Positions 52,542-61,515 of a DNA stretch of 64,000 nucleotides are shown here, in pieces. The notes under the pieces are model-generated. The model was not told the DNA's origin. It was given only the letters and a program-made list of their open reading frames with translations, and made no database searches. The position numbers were made by a program, and so were the translations under genes. The DNA lies in assembly GCF_000949385.2 (NCBI RefSeq), contig NZ_JYKO02000001.1, positions 5,788,678 to 5,852,677 on the forward strand. Direction: 5' to 3'. Numbering within the stretch: position 1 is the stretch's first letter; each line of letters begins with the position of its first letter. This DNA is from Pseudomonas sp. LFM046. GTDB lineage: Bacteria; Pseudomonadota; Gammaproteobacteria; Pseudomonadales; Pseudomonadaceae.

Positions 52542-54131
52542 ATGAGTGCAGTGATCGATCACGATCATGCCGGACATGATCACCATCACGGTCCCGCCAA
52601 GGGCCTGATGCGCTGGGTGCTCACGACCAACCACAAGGACATCGGCACGATGTACCTGTGGTTCAGCTTCACCATGTTCCTGCTGGGCGGGTCCATGGCG
52701 ATGGTGATCCGCGCCGAGCTGTTCCAGCCCGGCCTGCAGATCGTGCAGCCGGAGTTCTTCAACCAGATGACCACCATGCATGGTCTGATCATGGTGTTCG
52801 GTGCCGTGATGCCGGCCTTCGTCGGCCTGGCCAACTGGATGATCCCGCTGATGATCGGCGCGCCGGACATGGCCCTGCCGCGGATGAACAACTTCAGCTT
52901 CTGGCTGCTGCCGGCCGCCTTCGGCCTCCTGGTCAGCACGCTGTTCACCGCAGGCGGCGGACCCAACTTCGGCTGGACCTTCTACGCGCCGCTGTCCACG
53001 ACCTACGCGCCGGAAAGCGTCACCTACTTCATCTTCGCCATCCACCTGATGGGCATCAGCTCGATCATGGGCGCGATCAACGTGATCGCCACCATCCTCA
53101 ACCTGCGCGCCCCGGGCATGACCCTGATGAAGATGCCGCTGTTCGTCTGGACCTGGCTGATCACCGCCTTCCTGCTGATCGCGGTGATGCCGGTGCTGGC
53201 CGGTTGCGTGACCATGATGCTGATGGACATCCACTTCGGCACCAGCTTCTTCAGCGCGGCCGGTGGTGGTGATCCGGTGCTGTTCCAGCACGTGTTCTGG
53301 TTCTTCGGCCACCCCGAGGTGTACATCATGATCCTGCCCGCCTTCGGTGCGGTCAGCTCGATCATCCCGGCCTTCTCGCGCAAGCCGCTGTTCGGCTACA
53401 CCTCGATGGTCTACGCCACCGCGTCCATCGCCTTCCTCTCCTTCATCGTCTGGGCGCACCACATGTTCACCGTGGGCATCCCGCTGACCGGTGAGCTGTT
53501 CTTCATGTTCGCCACCATGCTGATCGCCGTGCCCACCGGGGTGAAGGTGTTCAACTGGGTGACCACCATGTGGGAAGGCTCGCTGACCTTCGAGACGCCC
53601 ATGCTGTTCGCCGTGGCCTTCGTCATCCTGTTCACCATCGGCGGTTTCTCCGGGCTGATGCTGGCCATCGCCCCGGCGGACTTCCAGTACCACGACACCT
53701 ACTTCGTGGTGGCGCACTTCCACTACGTGCTGGTGCCCGGCGCCATCTTCGGCATCTTCGCCTCGGCCTACTACTGGCTGCCGAAGTGGACCGGCCACAT
53801 GTACGACGAGACCCTCGGCAAGCTGCACTTCTGGATGAGCTTCATCGGCATGAACATGGCGTTCTTCCCCATGCACTTCGTGGGGCTGGCGGGCATGCCG
53901 CGGCGGATTCCGGACTACAACCTGCAGTTCGCCGACTTCAATATGATCTCGTCCATCGGTGCGTTCACCTTCGGGGCCACCCAGTTCCTCTTCCTGTTCA
54001 TCGTCATCAAGTGCATTCGTAGCGGCAAGAAAGCCCCGGCCAAACCCTGGGACGGTGCCGAGGGCCTGGAGTGGACGGTGCCATCGCCGGCGCCCTACCA
54101 CACCTTCACCACGCCGCCGGAAGTGAAGTGA
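52542..54131 (+). CDS. coxA: cytochrome c oxidase subunit I
   Basis: 529 residues from ATG 52542 (MSAVIDHDHAGHDHHHGPAK), preceded by GGAGACGG; an ATG at 52509 is also possible. About 12 membrane helices with heme a / heme a3 / CuB ligands: the MTTMHGLIMVFG, FGHPEVYIMILPAFG, WAHHMFTVG and VVAHFHYVLVPG blocks give the histidines. YHDTYFVVAHFHY is family-specific. The N-terminal histidine-rich stretch is typical of Pseudomonas CoxA. Catalytic core that reduces oxygen and pumps protons. Confidence 0.98.
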   Translation: MSAVIDHDHAGHDHHHGPAKGLMRWVLTTNHKDIGTMYLWFSFTMFLLGGSMAMVIRAELFQPGLQIVQPEFFNQMTTMHGLIMVFGAVMPAFVGLANWMIPLMIGAPDMALPRMNNFSFWLLPAAFGLLVSTLFTAGGGPNFGWTFYAPLSTTYAPESVTYFIFAIHLMGISSIMGAINVIATILNLRAPGMTLMKMPLFVWTWLITAFLLIAVMPVLAGCVTMMLMDIHFGTSFFSAAGGGDPVLFQHVFWFFGHPEVYIMILPAFGAVSSIIPAFSRKPLFGYTSMVYATASIAFLSFIVWAHHMFTVGIPLTGELFFMFATMLIAVPTGVKVFNWVTTMWEGSLTFETPMLFAVAFVILFTIGGFSGLMLAIAPADFQYHDTYFVVAHFHYVLVPGAIFGIFASAYYWLPKWTGHMYDETLGKLHFWMSFIGMNMAFFPMHFVGLAGMPRRIPDYNLQFADFNMISSIGAFTFGATQFLFLFIVIKCIRSGKKAPAKPWDGAEGLEWTVPSPAPYHTFTTPPEVK

Positions 54132-54132
54132 G

Positions 54133-54684
54133 ATGAACGGGGAAATGAGCACTCGCCGCCTGATCCCGCGCCTGCTGGTGCTGGTGGTGGCGATGTTCGG
54201 CTTCGGTTTCGCCCTGGTGCCGATGTACGACGTGATGTGCCAGGCGTTCGGCATCAATGGCAAGACCACTGGATCGGCCTACGAAGGCACCCAGACCGAA
54301 GACCAGCAGCGCCAGGTGCGGGTGCAGTTCCTCGCCACCAACGCGGCGGGGATGAGCTGGGAATTCCGCCCCAAGGCGGACGACCTGGTGGTGCACCCGG
54401 GGGCGAGCAACGAGATGCTGTTCATCGCCTTCAACCCCACCGACAAGCCGATGACGGCCCAGGCCATCCCGAGCGTGGCGCCGTCCAAGGCTGCGGCGTT
54501 TTTCCACAAGACCGAATGCTTCTGTTTCACCCAGCAGGTCCTGCAGCCCGGCCAGCGCATCGAGATGCCGGTGCGCTTCATCGTCGACCGCGACCTGCCG
54601 GCCGATGTGCATCACCTGACCCTCGCTTACACGCTGTTCGATATCACTGCCCGCCAGCCACCCGTCGCCAGGAATGGCGGCTGA
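54133..54684 (+). CDS. ctaG: cytochrome c oxidase assembly protein CtaG (Cox11)
   Basis: 183 residues; one N-terminal membrane helix (about 8-28) then a periplasmic immunoglobulin-like domain. The copper motif KTECFCFTQQ (about residues 123-132) is the CFCF of Cox11, which delivers copper to the CuB site of subunit I. Starts one base after the coxA stop; ATG 54145 is an alternative start. Confidence 0.95.
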   Translation: MNGEMSTRRLIPRLLVLVVAMFGFGFALVPMYDVMCQAFGINGKTTGSAYEGTQTEDQQRQVRVQFLATNAAGMSWEFRPKADDLVVHPGASNEMLFIAFNPTDKPMTAQAIPSVAPSKAAAFFHKTECFCFTQQVLQPGQRIEMPVRFIVDRDLPADVHHLTLAYTLFDITARQPPVARNGG

Positions 54685-54709
54685 CGGGCCGATAAGGAGA
54701 ACAACAACA

Positions 54710-55597
54710 ATGGCAAGTCACGAGCACTATTACGTACCCGCCCAGAGCAAGTGGCCGATCATCGCCACGATCGGCATGCTCACCACGGTCTACGGCGTGG
54801 GCACCTGGTTCAACGACCTCAAGGCGGCTCGTCCCGAATCCAACGGGCCGATCATCTTCTTCGTCGGCGGCTTGATCCTGGCCTACATGCTGTTCGGCTG
54901 GTTCGGCAACGTGATCCGCGAGAGCCGGGGCGGCCTGTACAGCGGGCAGATGGACCGTTCCTTCCGCTGGGGGATGAGCTGGTTCATCTTCTCCGAGGTG
55001 ATGTTCTTCGCCGCCTTCTTCGGCGCCCTCTTCTATGTGCGCCACTTCGCCGGCCCCTGGCTGGGCGGCGATGGTGCCAAGGGCATCGCCAACATGCTCT
55101 GGCCGAACTTCGAATACGCCTGGCCGCTGCTGAACAACCCGGATTCCAAGCTGTTCCCGCCACCCAAGGCGGTGATCGATCCGTGGCACCTGCCGCTGAT
55201 CAACACCATCCTGCTGGTGAGCTCCAGTTTCACCGTGACCTTCGCCCACCATGCTCTGCGCAAGAACAAGCGCGGTCCGCTCAAGGCCTGGCTGGCGCTG
55301 ACCATCCTGCTGGGCGCGACCTTCCTGAGCTTCCAGGCCGAGGAGTACATCCACGCCTACAGGGAGCTGGGGCTGACCCTGGGCTCGGGCATCTACGGCG
55401 CCACTTTCTTCATGCTCACCGGCTTCCACGGTGCCCACGTGACCCTGGGCGCGCTGATCCTGACGGTGATGCTGGTGCGCATCCTGCGCGGCCACTTCGA
55501 CCCCGACCACCACTTCGGCTTCGAGGCGGCGGCCTGGTATTGGCACTTCGTGGATGTGGTGTGGATCGGCCTGTTCACCTTCGTCTACGTGCTGTGA
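54710..55597 (+). CDS. coxC: cytochrome c oxidase subunit III
   Basis: 295 residues from ATG 54710 with AAGGAGA; upstream frame rejected. Seven membrane helices, including WFIFSEVMFFAAFFGALFYV and FLSFQAEEYIHAY, with the glutamate in SEVMFF. Stabilises subunit I in the core. The end AAWYWHFVDVVWIGLFTFVYVL is the signature of the family. The DUF2909 gene lies on the opposite strand just downstream. Confidence 0.98.
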   Translation: MASHEHYYVPAQSKWPIIATIGMLTTVYGVGTWFNDLKAARPESNGPIIFFVGGLILAYMLFGWFGNVIRESRGGLYSGQMDRSFRWGMSWFIFSEVMFFAAFFGALFYVRHFAGPWLGGDGAKGIANMLWPNFEYAWPLLNNPDSKLFPPPKAVIDPWHLPLINTILLVSSSFTVTFAHHALRKNKRGPLKAWLALTILLGATFLSFQAEEYIHAYRELGLTLGSGIYGATFFMLTGFHGAHVTLGALILTVMLVRILRGHFDPDHHFGFEAAAWYWHFVDVVWIGLFTFVYVL

Positions 55598-55627
55598 AGG
55601 CGGTGGCTGGAGGCGGGGGTCTCTGGC

Positions 55628-55831
55628 TTACCAGGTGACATGAGAAACGAACTGGCCGCTGTAGAAACCCCAGGCGATGAGTGCCAGGGTCCCGGCGGCC
55701 AGGATTACACGAACCGTTAACGCATTGACCACGCGGGAGCTGCGGCCTTCGTCCTTGACCAGGAAGAAAAGACCGCTGAACAGGCTCACCACGGTGGCGA
55801 GCAGCATGAGGACGATCGCAGCTTTCAGCAT
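55628..55831 (-). CDS. DUF2909 twin-helix membrane protein
   Basis: 67 residues with two membrane helices (about 3-25 and 40-60) joined by VKDEGRSSRVVNALTV. Matches the small DUF2909 family (PAO1 PA0109), always found inside this oxidase cluster as far as I know. Here it lies on the minus strand between coxC and SURF1. Role unknown, perhaps assembly. Confidence 0.88.
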   Translation of the reverse strand: MLKAAIVLMLLATVVSLFSGLFFLVKDEGRSSRVVNALTVRVILAAGTLALIAWGFYSGQFVSHVTW

Positions 55832-55900
55832 GCGTGACTCCGGGGGAAGGGGGATGTTGTGCAGTATAGCCAGCCCTGTTCAGCCTCACGGAAGGCGCCC

Positions 55901-56626
55901 ATGAGCGTTTTCCGGCCGGGACTCGCGCCCACGCTGGTGGTGCTGGCGCTGCTGCCCGTGCTGCTGGGCCTGGGGTTCTGGCAGCTGTCCCGCGCCGAGG
56001 AAAAACGCCAGCTGCTGGCTGCGGCCGAGGCACTGCGCATCGCTGGTCCCATCGGCCTCGACTCCCTGGCCTCCCATCCCGATCCCGCCTGGCTGCGCGT
56101 GCGCCTGCACGGCCATTTCGATGCCGACCACAGCCTGCTGCTGGACAGCCGCATCCGCGACGGCAAGGCCGGCGTCGAGCTGCTGCAACCCTTTCAGGAT
56201 GCTGGCGGCCAATGGGTCCTGATCAACCGTGGCTGGCTGCCCTGGCCGGACCGCCGCATCCCGCCGGCCTTCGACACCCCAGCCGGCGAGCTGGATCTGG
56301 TCGCCTGGGTCTACGTGCCACCGGGCGCCGCATTCGAACTCAAGCACCTGGAAACCTCGGGCTGGCCGCAGCTGGTCAACCAGGTGGATGCCGCCGCGTT
56401 CTGGCAGCACCTGGGGCGCGATGGCCTGCCCCTGGAGCTGCGCCTGGAAGAAGGCCCGGCAGGCTACCGCACCGACTGGCCGGTGGTGGCCATGGGGCCG
56501 GAAAAGCACATCGGTTACGCCGTGCAGTGGTTCGCCCTGGCGGCGGCCCTGCTCGGCCTCTTCATCTATTACGGACTGCGCAAAGGACGGGAGAACAACC
56601 ATGAACCCAGCACTCGCCATGCCTGA
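55901..56626 (+). CDS. SURF1 family protein
   Basis: 241 residues from ATG 55901 with GGAAGG before it. Two membrane helices at the ends (about 6-26 and 205-227) flank a periplasmic domain with LLDSRIRDGKAGVELL and the WVLINRGWLPWPDRR motif. Surf1 helps heme a insertion in subunit I. Overlaps the next gene by 26 bases. Confidence 0.94.
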   Translation: MSVFRPGLAPTLVVLALLPVLLGLGFWQLSRAEEKRQLLAAAEALRIAGPIGLDSLASHPDPAWLRVRLHGHFDADHSLLLDSRIRDGKAGVELLQPFQDAGGQWVLINRGWLPWPDRRIPPAFDTPAGELDLVAWVYVPPGAAFELKHLETSGWPQLVNQVDAAAFWQHLGRDGLPLELRLEEGPAGYRTDWPVVAMGPEKHIGYAVQWFALAAALLGLFIYYGLRKGRENNHEPSTRHA

Positions 56627-57182
56627 GGCCGCGCCGCCGCGCCGTCGTGGCCGCATCCAGCTGCTGCTGATCCTGATGGTGGTGATCGGCCCGATGATGC
56701 TCGCCACGGCCATGTACAAGTTCAGCTTCTGGGTGCCGGAAGGGCGCAGCTTCCACGGCGCCCTCATCGGCAATGGACAGACCCTCGCCGACCTCGGCGT
56801 GCAGGACGCCGCACCGCAGGACACCTGGCAACTGCTGGTCACCGCGCCGGCCGGCTGTGAGGCCGACTGTCAGGCGCTGGTGTACGTCGCGCGGCAGATC
56901 CACATCGGCCTCGGCCGCGACGCGTCCCGCGCCACTCACGCCCTGGCCGTCACCGAGGTGCGGGCCGACTACGCCGACACGCTCAAACAGGAATACCCGC
57001 AATTGAAACGCTACGGCCTGGATGCGGTCACCTACGGTAAGGCCACCGAGAACCTCGGCGGTGCCCAGCTGTGGATCGTCGACCCCCACGGCAATCTCGT
57101 TCTGCGCTACGACGGCACCACGAAGGGCAAGCAGATCCTCAACGACCTGCGCCACCTGCTGAAGCTTTCCAATATCGGTTGA
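56601..57182 (+). CDS. transmembrane thioredoxin-like protein (PA0111-like)
   Basis: 193 residues from ATG 56601 with GGGAGAAC before it. One membrane helix near 22-45, then a periplasmic domain with APAGCEADCQALVYVARQI that resembles an SCO/thioredoxin-like CxxxC fold: CEADC near residues 93-97. Likely a redox or copper-handling helper of the oxidase. Function inferred; overlaps SURF1, so co-translated. Confidence 0.8.
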   Translation: MNPALAMPEAAPPRRRGRIQLLLILMVVIGPMMLATAMYKFSFWVPEGRSFHGALIGNGQTLADLGVQDAAPQDTWQLLVTAPAGCEADCQALVYVARQIHIGLGRDASRATHALAVTEVRADYADTLKQEYPQLKRYGLDAVTYGKATENLGGAQLWIVDPHGNLVLRYDGTTKGKQILNDLRHLLKLSNIG

Positions 57183-57219
57183 TCGACCCCTTTCTCCGGA
57201 AAGGTGAGGAGCGGCTGCT

Positions 57220-58305
57220 GTGGATACCTACAAGAACCGGCCCGGATTCCGCCTTGCCCTGTTCGCCACCCTGCTGGCGCTGGTGGTGGTGTTGCTGGGC
57301 GCCTACACCCGCCTGACCCACGCCGGCCTCGGCTGCCCCGACTGGCCCGGCTGCTACGGCTTCATCAGCGTGCCCGAGACGGAGGCTCAGCTGGCCCACG
57401 CCGAGGCCAACTTCCCCCATGCACCGGTGGAAGCGCAGAAGGGCTGGAACGAGATGGTCCACCGCTACTTCGCCGGCACCCTCGGGCTGCTGATCCTTGG
57501 CCTCGCCGTCCATGCGCTGCGCCAGCGCGGCCGGGATGGCCAGCCGCTCAAGCTGCCGCTGGTGCTGCTGGGCGTGGTGATCGCCCAAGCCGCCTTCGGC
57601 ATGTGGACGGTCACCCTGCAACTCTGGCCCCAGGTGGTCACCGCCCATTTGCTGGGCGGCTTCACCACATTGTCCTTGCTGCTCTTGCTCAGCCTGCGGC
57701 TGTCCAACGCCTTCCCGCCCCTGGCGCTGCCCGCGCGGCTGCGGCGCTGGGCGGCACTGGGGCTGGCGCTGGTGATCGGGCAGATCGCCCTGGGTGGCTG
57801 GGTCAGCTCCAACTACGCGGCGGTCGCCTGTGTCGACCTGCCCACCTGTCATGGCCAGTGGTGGCCGGCGATGGACTTCGCCAACGGCTTCCACCTGACC
57901 CAGCACATCGGCCCCAACTATTTGGGCGGGCAACTGGACAGCGACGCCCGCACCGCCATCCACCTGACCCACCGCCTCGGCGCCCTGGTCGTCACCCTGG
58001 TGCTGCTGGCGCTGGCCTGGCAGCTGCGGGGCGCTGGCCTCAAGGGACTGGCCGGGTTGCTGCTGGCGGCCCTGTGCCTGCAGGTGGGCCTGGGTATCAG
58101 CAACGTGATCTTCCACCTGCCGCTGCCGGTGGCGGTGGCCCACAACGGTGGCGGCGCCCTGTTGCTGCTGGTGCTGGTTTCAGTGAATTACCGGGTGCGC
58201 AGCCCGGCCCTTCATGTAGGAGCGAGCTCTGCTCGCGAAAGAGGGGAAACCGGGGATTCGCGAGCAGAGCTCGCGTCTACGGTGCTCACCTCGCACAGCA
58301 AATAA
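57220..58305 (+). CDS. ctaA: heme A synthase CtaA (Cox15), with REP-derived tail
   Basis: 361 residues from a GTG at 57220 with GAGGAG before it. Converts heme O to heme A. Seven to eight helices; the loop CPDWPGCYGF and the histidines in MVHRYFAGTLG, HLLGGFTT, HIGPNYLGG and HLTHRLGAL are as in Cox15. The last 30 residues (about 332-361: HVGASSARERGETGDS...) are coded by a REP repeat and are not a Cox15 sequence. The end of the last helix (VLVSVNY, about 320) is before it. Cox15 function should be unaffected. Confidence 0.93.
   Translation: MDTYKNRPGFRLALFATLLALVVVLLGAYTRLTHAGLGCPDWPGCYGFISVPETEAQLAHAEANFPHAPVEAQKGWNEMVHRYFAGTLGLLILGLAVHALRQRGRDGQPLKLPLVLLGVVIAQAAFGMWTVTLQLWPQVVTAHLLGGFTTLSLLLLLSLRLSNAFPPLALPARLRRWAALGLALVIGQIALGGWVSSNYAAVACVDLPTCHGQWWPAMDFANGFHLTQHIGPNYLGGQLDSDARTAIHLTHRLGALVVTLVLLALAWQLRGAGLKGLAGLLLAALCLQVGLGISNVIFHLPLPVAVAHNGGGALLLLVLVSVNYRVRSPALHVGASSARERGETGDSRAELASTVLTSHSK
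58215..58280. repeat. REP inverted pair inside the 3' end of ctaA
   Basis: Arms 58216-58239 and 58257-58280 are reverse complements at 22 of 24 positions. Core GAGCTCTGCTCGCGAA. It is inside the open frame and codes for the CtaA tail, ending just before the stop at 58303. Confidence 0.85.
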
Positions 58306-58317
58306 GGAGAACACGCC

Positions 58318-59223
58318 ATGGCCACTCTGCTCAGCCAAGGACACAGTGAGGTCCGCGCCAGCTGGCGCGATTACCTGGAACTGACCAAGCCCAAGGTGGT
58401 GGTGCTGATGCTGATCACCTCGCTGGTCGGCATGTTCCTCGCCACCCGCGCCGGGGTGCCGTGGGAGGTGTTGCTGTTCGGCAACCTCGGCATCGGCCTC
58501 TGTGCCGGCGCGGCGGCGGCGGTCAACCACGTGGTGGACCGGCGCATCGACTCGATCATGGCGCGGACCCTCAAGCGCCCGGTGGTGAATGGCCGGGTAT
58601 CGCCGGTGGCCGCCCTCAGCTTCGCCTTCGTCCTGGCGGTGGCCGGGCAGGCTCTGCTGCTGGCCTTCACCAATGAGCTGACTGCCTGGCTGACCCTGGC
58701 CTCGCTGGTGGGTTATGCGGTGCTCTACACCGGCTTTCTCAAGCGCGCCACACCGCAGAACATCGTCATCGGCGGCCTCGCCGGCGCCGCGCCGCCGCTG
58801 CTGGGCTGGGTCGCCGTCACCGGCCATCTGTCCGCCGAGCCGCTGCTGCTGGTGCTGATCATCTTCGCCTGGACCCCTCCGCATTTCTGGGCGCTGGCCA
58901 TCCATCGCAAGGCCGAATACGCCAAGGCCGACATCCCCATGCTGCCGGTGACCCATGGCGAGCACTACACCAAGGTGCACATCCTGCTCTACACCCTGGT
59001 GATGTTCGCCGTGAGCCTGCTGCCCTACGCGATCCACATGAGCGGTGTGCTGTACCTGGCCTGCGCCGCGGTCCTCGGTGCGCGCTTCCTGCAGTGGGCC
59101 TGGGTGCTGTACCGTGACAGCAGACCGCACGCGGCGATCAAGACCTTCAAGTACTCTATCGCCTACCTTTTCCTGCTGTTCATCGCCCTGCTGGTGGACC
59201 ACTACCTGTTGCTGAACCTATGA
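58318..59223 (+). CDS. cyoE: protoheme IX farnesyltransferase
   Basis: 301 residues from ATG 58318 with AAGGAGAA. Adds the farnesyl chain to heme B, giving heme O for CtaA. UbiA family with Asp motifs: NHVVDRRIDSIMARTLKRP (about 68-86) and HRKAEYAKADIPML near 200. Nine hydrophobic segments. Also called ctaB. Overlaps the SCO1 gene by 4 bases. Another cyoE may exist elsewhere with a cyo operon. Confidence 0.96.
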   Translation: MATLLSQGHSEVRASWRDYLELTKPKVVVLMLITSLVGMFLATRAGVPWEVLLFGNLGIGLCAGAAAAVNHVVDRRIDSIMARTLKRPVVNGRVSPVAALSFAFVLAVAGQALLLAFTNELTAWLTLASLVGYAVLYTGFLKRATPQNIVIGGLAGAAPPLLGWVAVTGHLSAEPLLLVLIIFAWTPPHFWALAIHRKAEYAKADIPMLPVTHGEHYTKVHILLYTLVMFAVSLLPYAIHMSGVLYLACAAVLGARFLQWAWVLYRDSRPHAAIKTFKYSIAYLFLLFIALLVDHYLLLNL

Positions 59224-59855
59224 CCAGAATCCAGAAAACCGTCTTCGTCCTCGTTGCCATCGTCGCCCTGGTGCTCGGCCTTACCGTGCACCGGGTGCTG
59301 ACCAGCGAGGGCCAGGCCGACCCCACCAAGCTGCTGGATGCCGGCATCGTCCTGCTGCCCCAGAGCCGCACCTTGCCGGAGCTGGCCATGGTCGACCAGA
59401 ACGGCGAGAAGGTCCTGGTGGACCAGCTCAAGGACAAGTGGAGCCTGGTATTCTTCGGCTACACCTTCTGCCCGGACGTCTGCCCCACCACCCTGGCGCA
59501 GATGCGTGAACTGAAGGGCCTGTTGCCGCAGCAGGCGCAGGACAACCTGCGCTTCGTCTTCGTCAGCATCGACCCGAACCGCGACACCCCGCAGCAGATC
59601 AAGCAGTACCTGAACTACTTCGACCCGAGCTTCGTCGGCGTCACCAGCGACCTGCCCACCCTGCAGAAGCTGGCCAACGCGGTGAGCATCCCCTTCATCC
59701 CGGCCGACACCAGCAAGGAAAACTACACCGTGGACCACAGCGGCAACCTGGTGGTCCTCGGCCCGGATGGCACCCAGCGCGGCTTCATCCGCTCGCCGCT
59801 GAACAACCAGAAGCTCAAGGAGCAGCTGCCGGGGCTGGTGGCGCCGAAGAGCTGA
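59220..59855 (+). CDS. SCO1/SenC family copper chaperone
   Basis: 211 residues. N-terminal membrane anchor (about 5-25) then a thioredoxin fold with CxxxC at Cys84-Cys88 (TFCPDVCPTTLAQM) and a conserved histidine in TVDHSGNLVV. Delivers copper to the CuA site of subunit II. Last gene of the operon; ends near REP repeats and a bidirectional terminator. Confidence 0.95.
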   Translation: MTRIQKTVFVLVAIVALVLGLTVHRVLTSEGQADPTKLLDAGIVLLPQSRTLPELAMVDQNGEKVLVDQLKDKWSLVFFGYTFCPDVCPTTLAQMRELKGLLPQQAQDNLRFVFVSIDPNRDTPQQIKQYLNYFDPSFVGVTSDLPTLQKLANAVSIPFIPADTSKENYTVDHSGNLVVLGPDGTQRGFIRSPLNNQKLKEQLPGLVAPKS

Positions 59856-59877
59856 CGCGAATCGGGCGTACTGCGCA

Positions 59878-59935
59878 GGGTGCGCTGCGCGCACCGAAAT
59901 CCTGGCACGGGGCTCCTGGTGCGCACGGCGCACCC
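59878..59935. repeat. GGTGCGC-type REP pair
   Basis: GGGTGCGCTGCGCGCACC (59878-59895) and GGTGCGCACGGCGCACCC (59918-59935), separated by 22 bases, form an imperfect inverted pair of the GTAGGGTGCGC REP type. Confidence 0.7.
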
Positions 59936-59970
59936 TACGATCAAGCCAGGCGCGCTAACCAGACGCCCAC

Positions 59971-60001
59971 AAAAAAGCCCGCTCACTGAGCGGGCTTTTT
60001 C
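59971..60001. terminator. bidirectional terminator between SCO1 and metQ
   Basis: GCCCGCTCA (59977-59985) pairs with TGAGCGGGC (59987-59995), flanked by AAAAAA and TTTTT, so it works for both convergent genes. Confidence 0.88.
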
Positions 60002-60017
60002 ATTCAACCGGATGCGA

Positions 60018-60794
60018 TCAGAACGCCGGCACCACGGCGCCCTTGTACTTCTCCTCGATGAACTTCTTCACCTCGGGGCTGTGCAGGGCCTTGGCCAGTT
60101 TCTGCATGTCGGCGTTGTTCTTGTTGTCCTCGCGGGCTACCAGGATGTTCACGTAGGGCGAGTCGGAACCTTCGATCACCAGGGCGTCCTTGGTGGGGTT
60201 CAGCTTGGCTTCCAGGGCGTAGTTGGTGTTGATCAGCGCCAGGTCCACCTGGTTCAGCACGCGCGGCAGGGTGGCGGCTTCCAGTTCGCGGATCTTGATG
60301 CCCTTCGGGTTCTCGACGATGTCCTTCGGGGTGGCGGTGATGCTGGTGTTGTCTTTCAGCTTGATCACGCCGGCCTTGTCCAGCAGCAGCAGGGCGCGGC
60401 CGCCGTTGGTGGCGTCGTTGGGGATGACCACCTGGGCGCCTTCGGGCAGCTCGGCCAAGGACTTCACCTTGCTGGAGTAGGCGCCGAAGGGCTCCACGTG
60501 CACGCCGGTCACGGATTCCAGCTTCACCTTGGTCTTGCGAGCCTTGTTGAACTCGTCGAGATACGGCTGGTGCTGGAAGAAGTTGGCGTCCAGGCGGCCT
60601 TCGGCGACCTGCACGTTGGGCTGCACGTAGTCGGTGAAGACTTTCACCTGCAGGTCCACGCCTTCCTTCGCCAGCTGTGGCTTGATGAATTCGAGGATCT
60701 CCGCGTGGGGCACCGGCGTGGCGGCCACTTTCAGGGTGTCGGCCTGGGCGGAGAGGGCGGAGAGGGCGGCGAAGGCCACCAGCAGTTTTTTCAT
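60018..60794 (-). CDS. metQ: methionine ABC transporter substrate-binding lipoprotein-like protein MetQ
   Basis: 258 residues from ATG 60794 with AAGGAG before it. Signal peptide MKKLLVAFAALSALSAQA (no lipobox cysteine, so secreted rather than lipidated), then NLPA-type binding domain with VAATPVPHAEILEF, YVQPNVQVAEGRLDANFFQH and the VIPNDATNGGRALLLL motifs. Carries D/L-methionine to MetNI. Last gene of metN-metI-metQ. The family pattern is clear. Confidence 0.94.
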   Translation of the reverse strand: MKKLLVAFAALSALSAQADTLKVAATPVPHAEILEFIKPQLAKEGVDLQVKVFTDYVQPNVQVAEGRLDANFFQHQPYLDEFNKARKTKVKLESVTGVHVEPFGAYSSKVKSLAELPEGAQVVIPNDATNGGRALLLLDKAGVIKLKDNTSITATPKDIVENPKGIKIRELEAATLPRVLNQVDLALINTNYALEAKLNPTKDALVIEGSDSPYVNILVAREDNKNNADMQKLAKALHSPEVKKFIEEKYKGAVVPAF

Positions 60795-60849
60795 GAGCGG
60801 CTCCTTGTGGGAAGTCATCGGGCCGGCGCGGGCAGGCGCCGGCGGCAGG

Positions 60850-61515
60850 TCATTTACGGGAGAAGTGCACCACCAGCTTGTCGCCGACGGTTTGCAGGAT
60901 CTGTACGAGCACCAGCAGCAGGACGACGGTGACCACCATCACGTCGGTCTGGAAGCGCTGGTAGCCGAAGCGGATGGCCAGGTCGCCGAGACCGCCCGCG
61001 CCCACCACGCCCGCCATGGCGGTGTAGGACACCAGGGTGATGGCGGTGACGGTGATGGCGGCGAAGATGCCCGGTCGGGCTTCCGGCAGCAGGGCGTTCC
61101 AGATGATCTGGCGGGTGGTCGCGCCCATGGCCTGGGTGGCTTCGAGGATGCCCCGGTCCACCTCGCGCAGGGCGGTTTCCACCAGGCGCGCGAAGAACGG
61201 CGTAGCGCCCACCACCAGCGGCGGGATGGCCCCGGCGACACCCAGGGAGGTGCCGGTGACGAACACGGTGAAGGGGATCATCACGATCAGCAGGATGATG
61301 AAGGGCAGCGAGCGCAGTACGTTCACCACCAGCGACAGCAGGGCGTAAACGGCCTTCTGTTCGAACAGCTGGCGCGGGCCGGTGAGGAACAGCAGCACGC
61401 CGAGCGGCAGGCCCAGCAGCACGGTGAACAGCAGCGAGCCACCCAGCATCAGGAAGGTGTCGAGGGTGGCGAGCCAGATTTCGTACCAGTCGATATTGGC
61501 GAGCAGGGCGTCCAT
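60850..61515 (-). CDS. metI: methionine ABC transporter permease MetI
   Basis: 221 residues with five membrane helices. The EAA loop EATQAMGATTRQIIWNALLP (near 125-144) binds MetN. Starts one base inside the metN stop (TGATG). Typical length. Inner-membrane channel subunit. Confidence 0.96.
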   Translation of the reverse strand: MDALLANIDWYEIWLATLDTFLMLGGSLLFTVLLGLPLGVLLFLTGPRQLFEQKAVYALLSLVVNVLRSLPFIILLIVMIPFTVFVTGTSLGVAGAIPPLVVGATPFFARLVETALREVDRGILEATQAMGATTRQIIWNALLPEARPGIFAAITVTAITLVSYTAMAGVVGAGGLGDLAIRFGYQRFQTDVMVVTVVLLLVLVQILQTVGDKLVVHFSRK

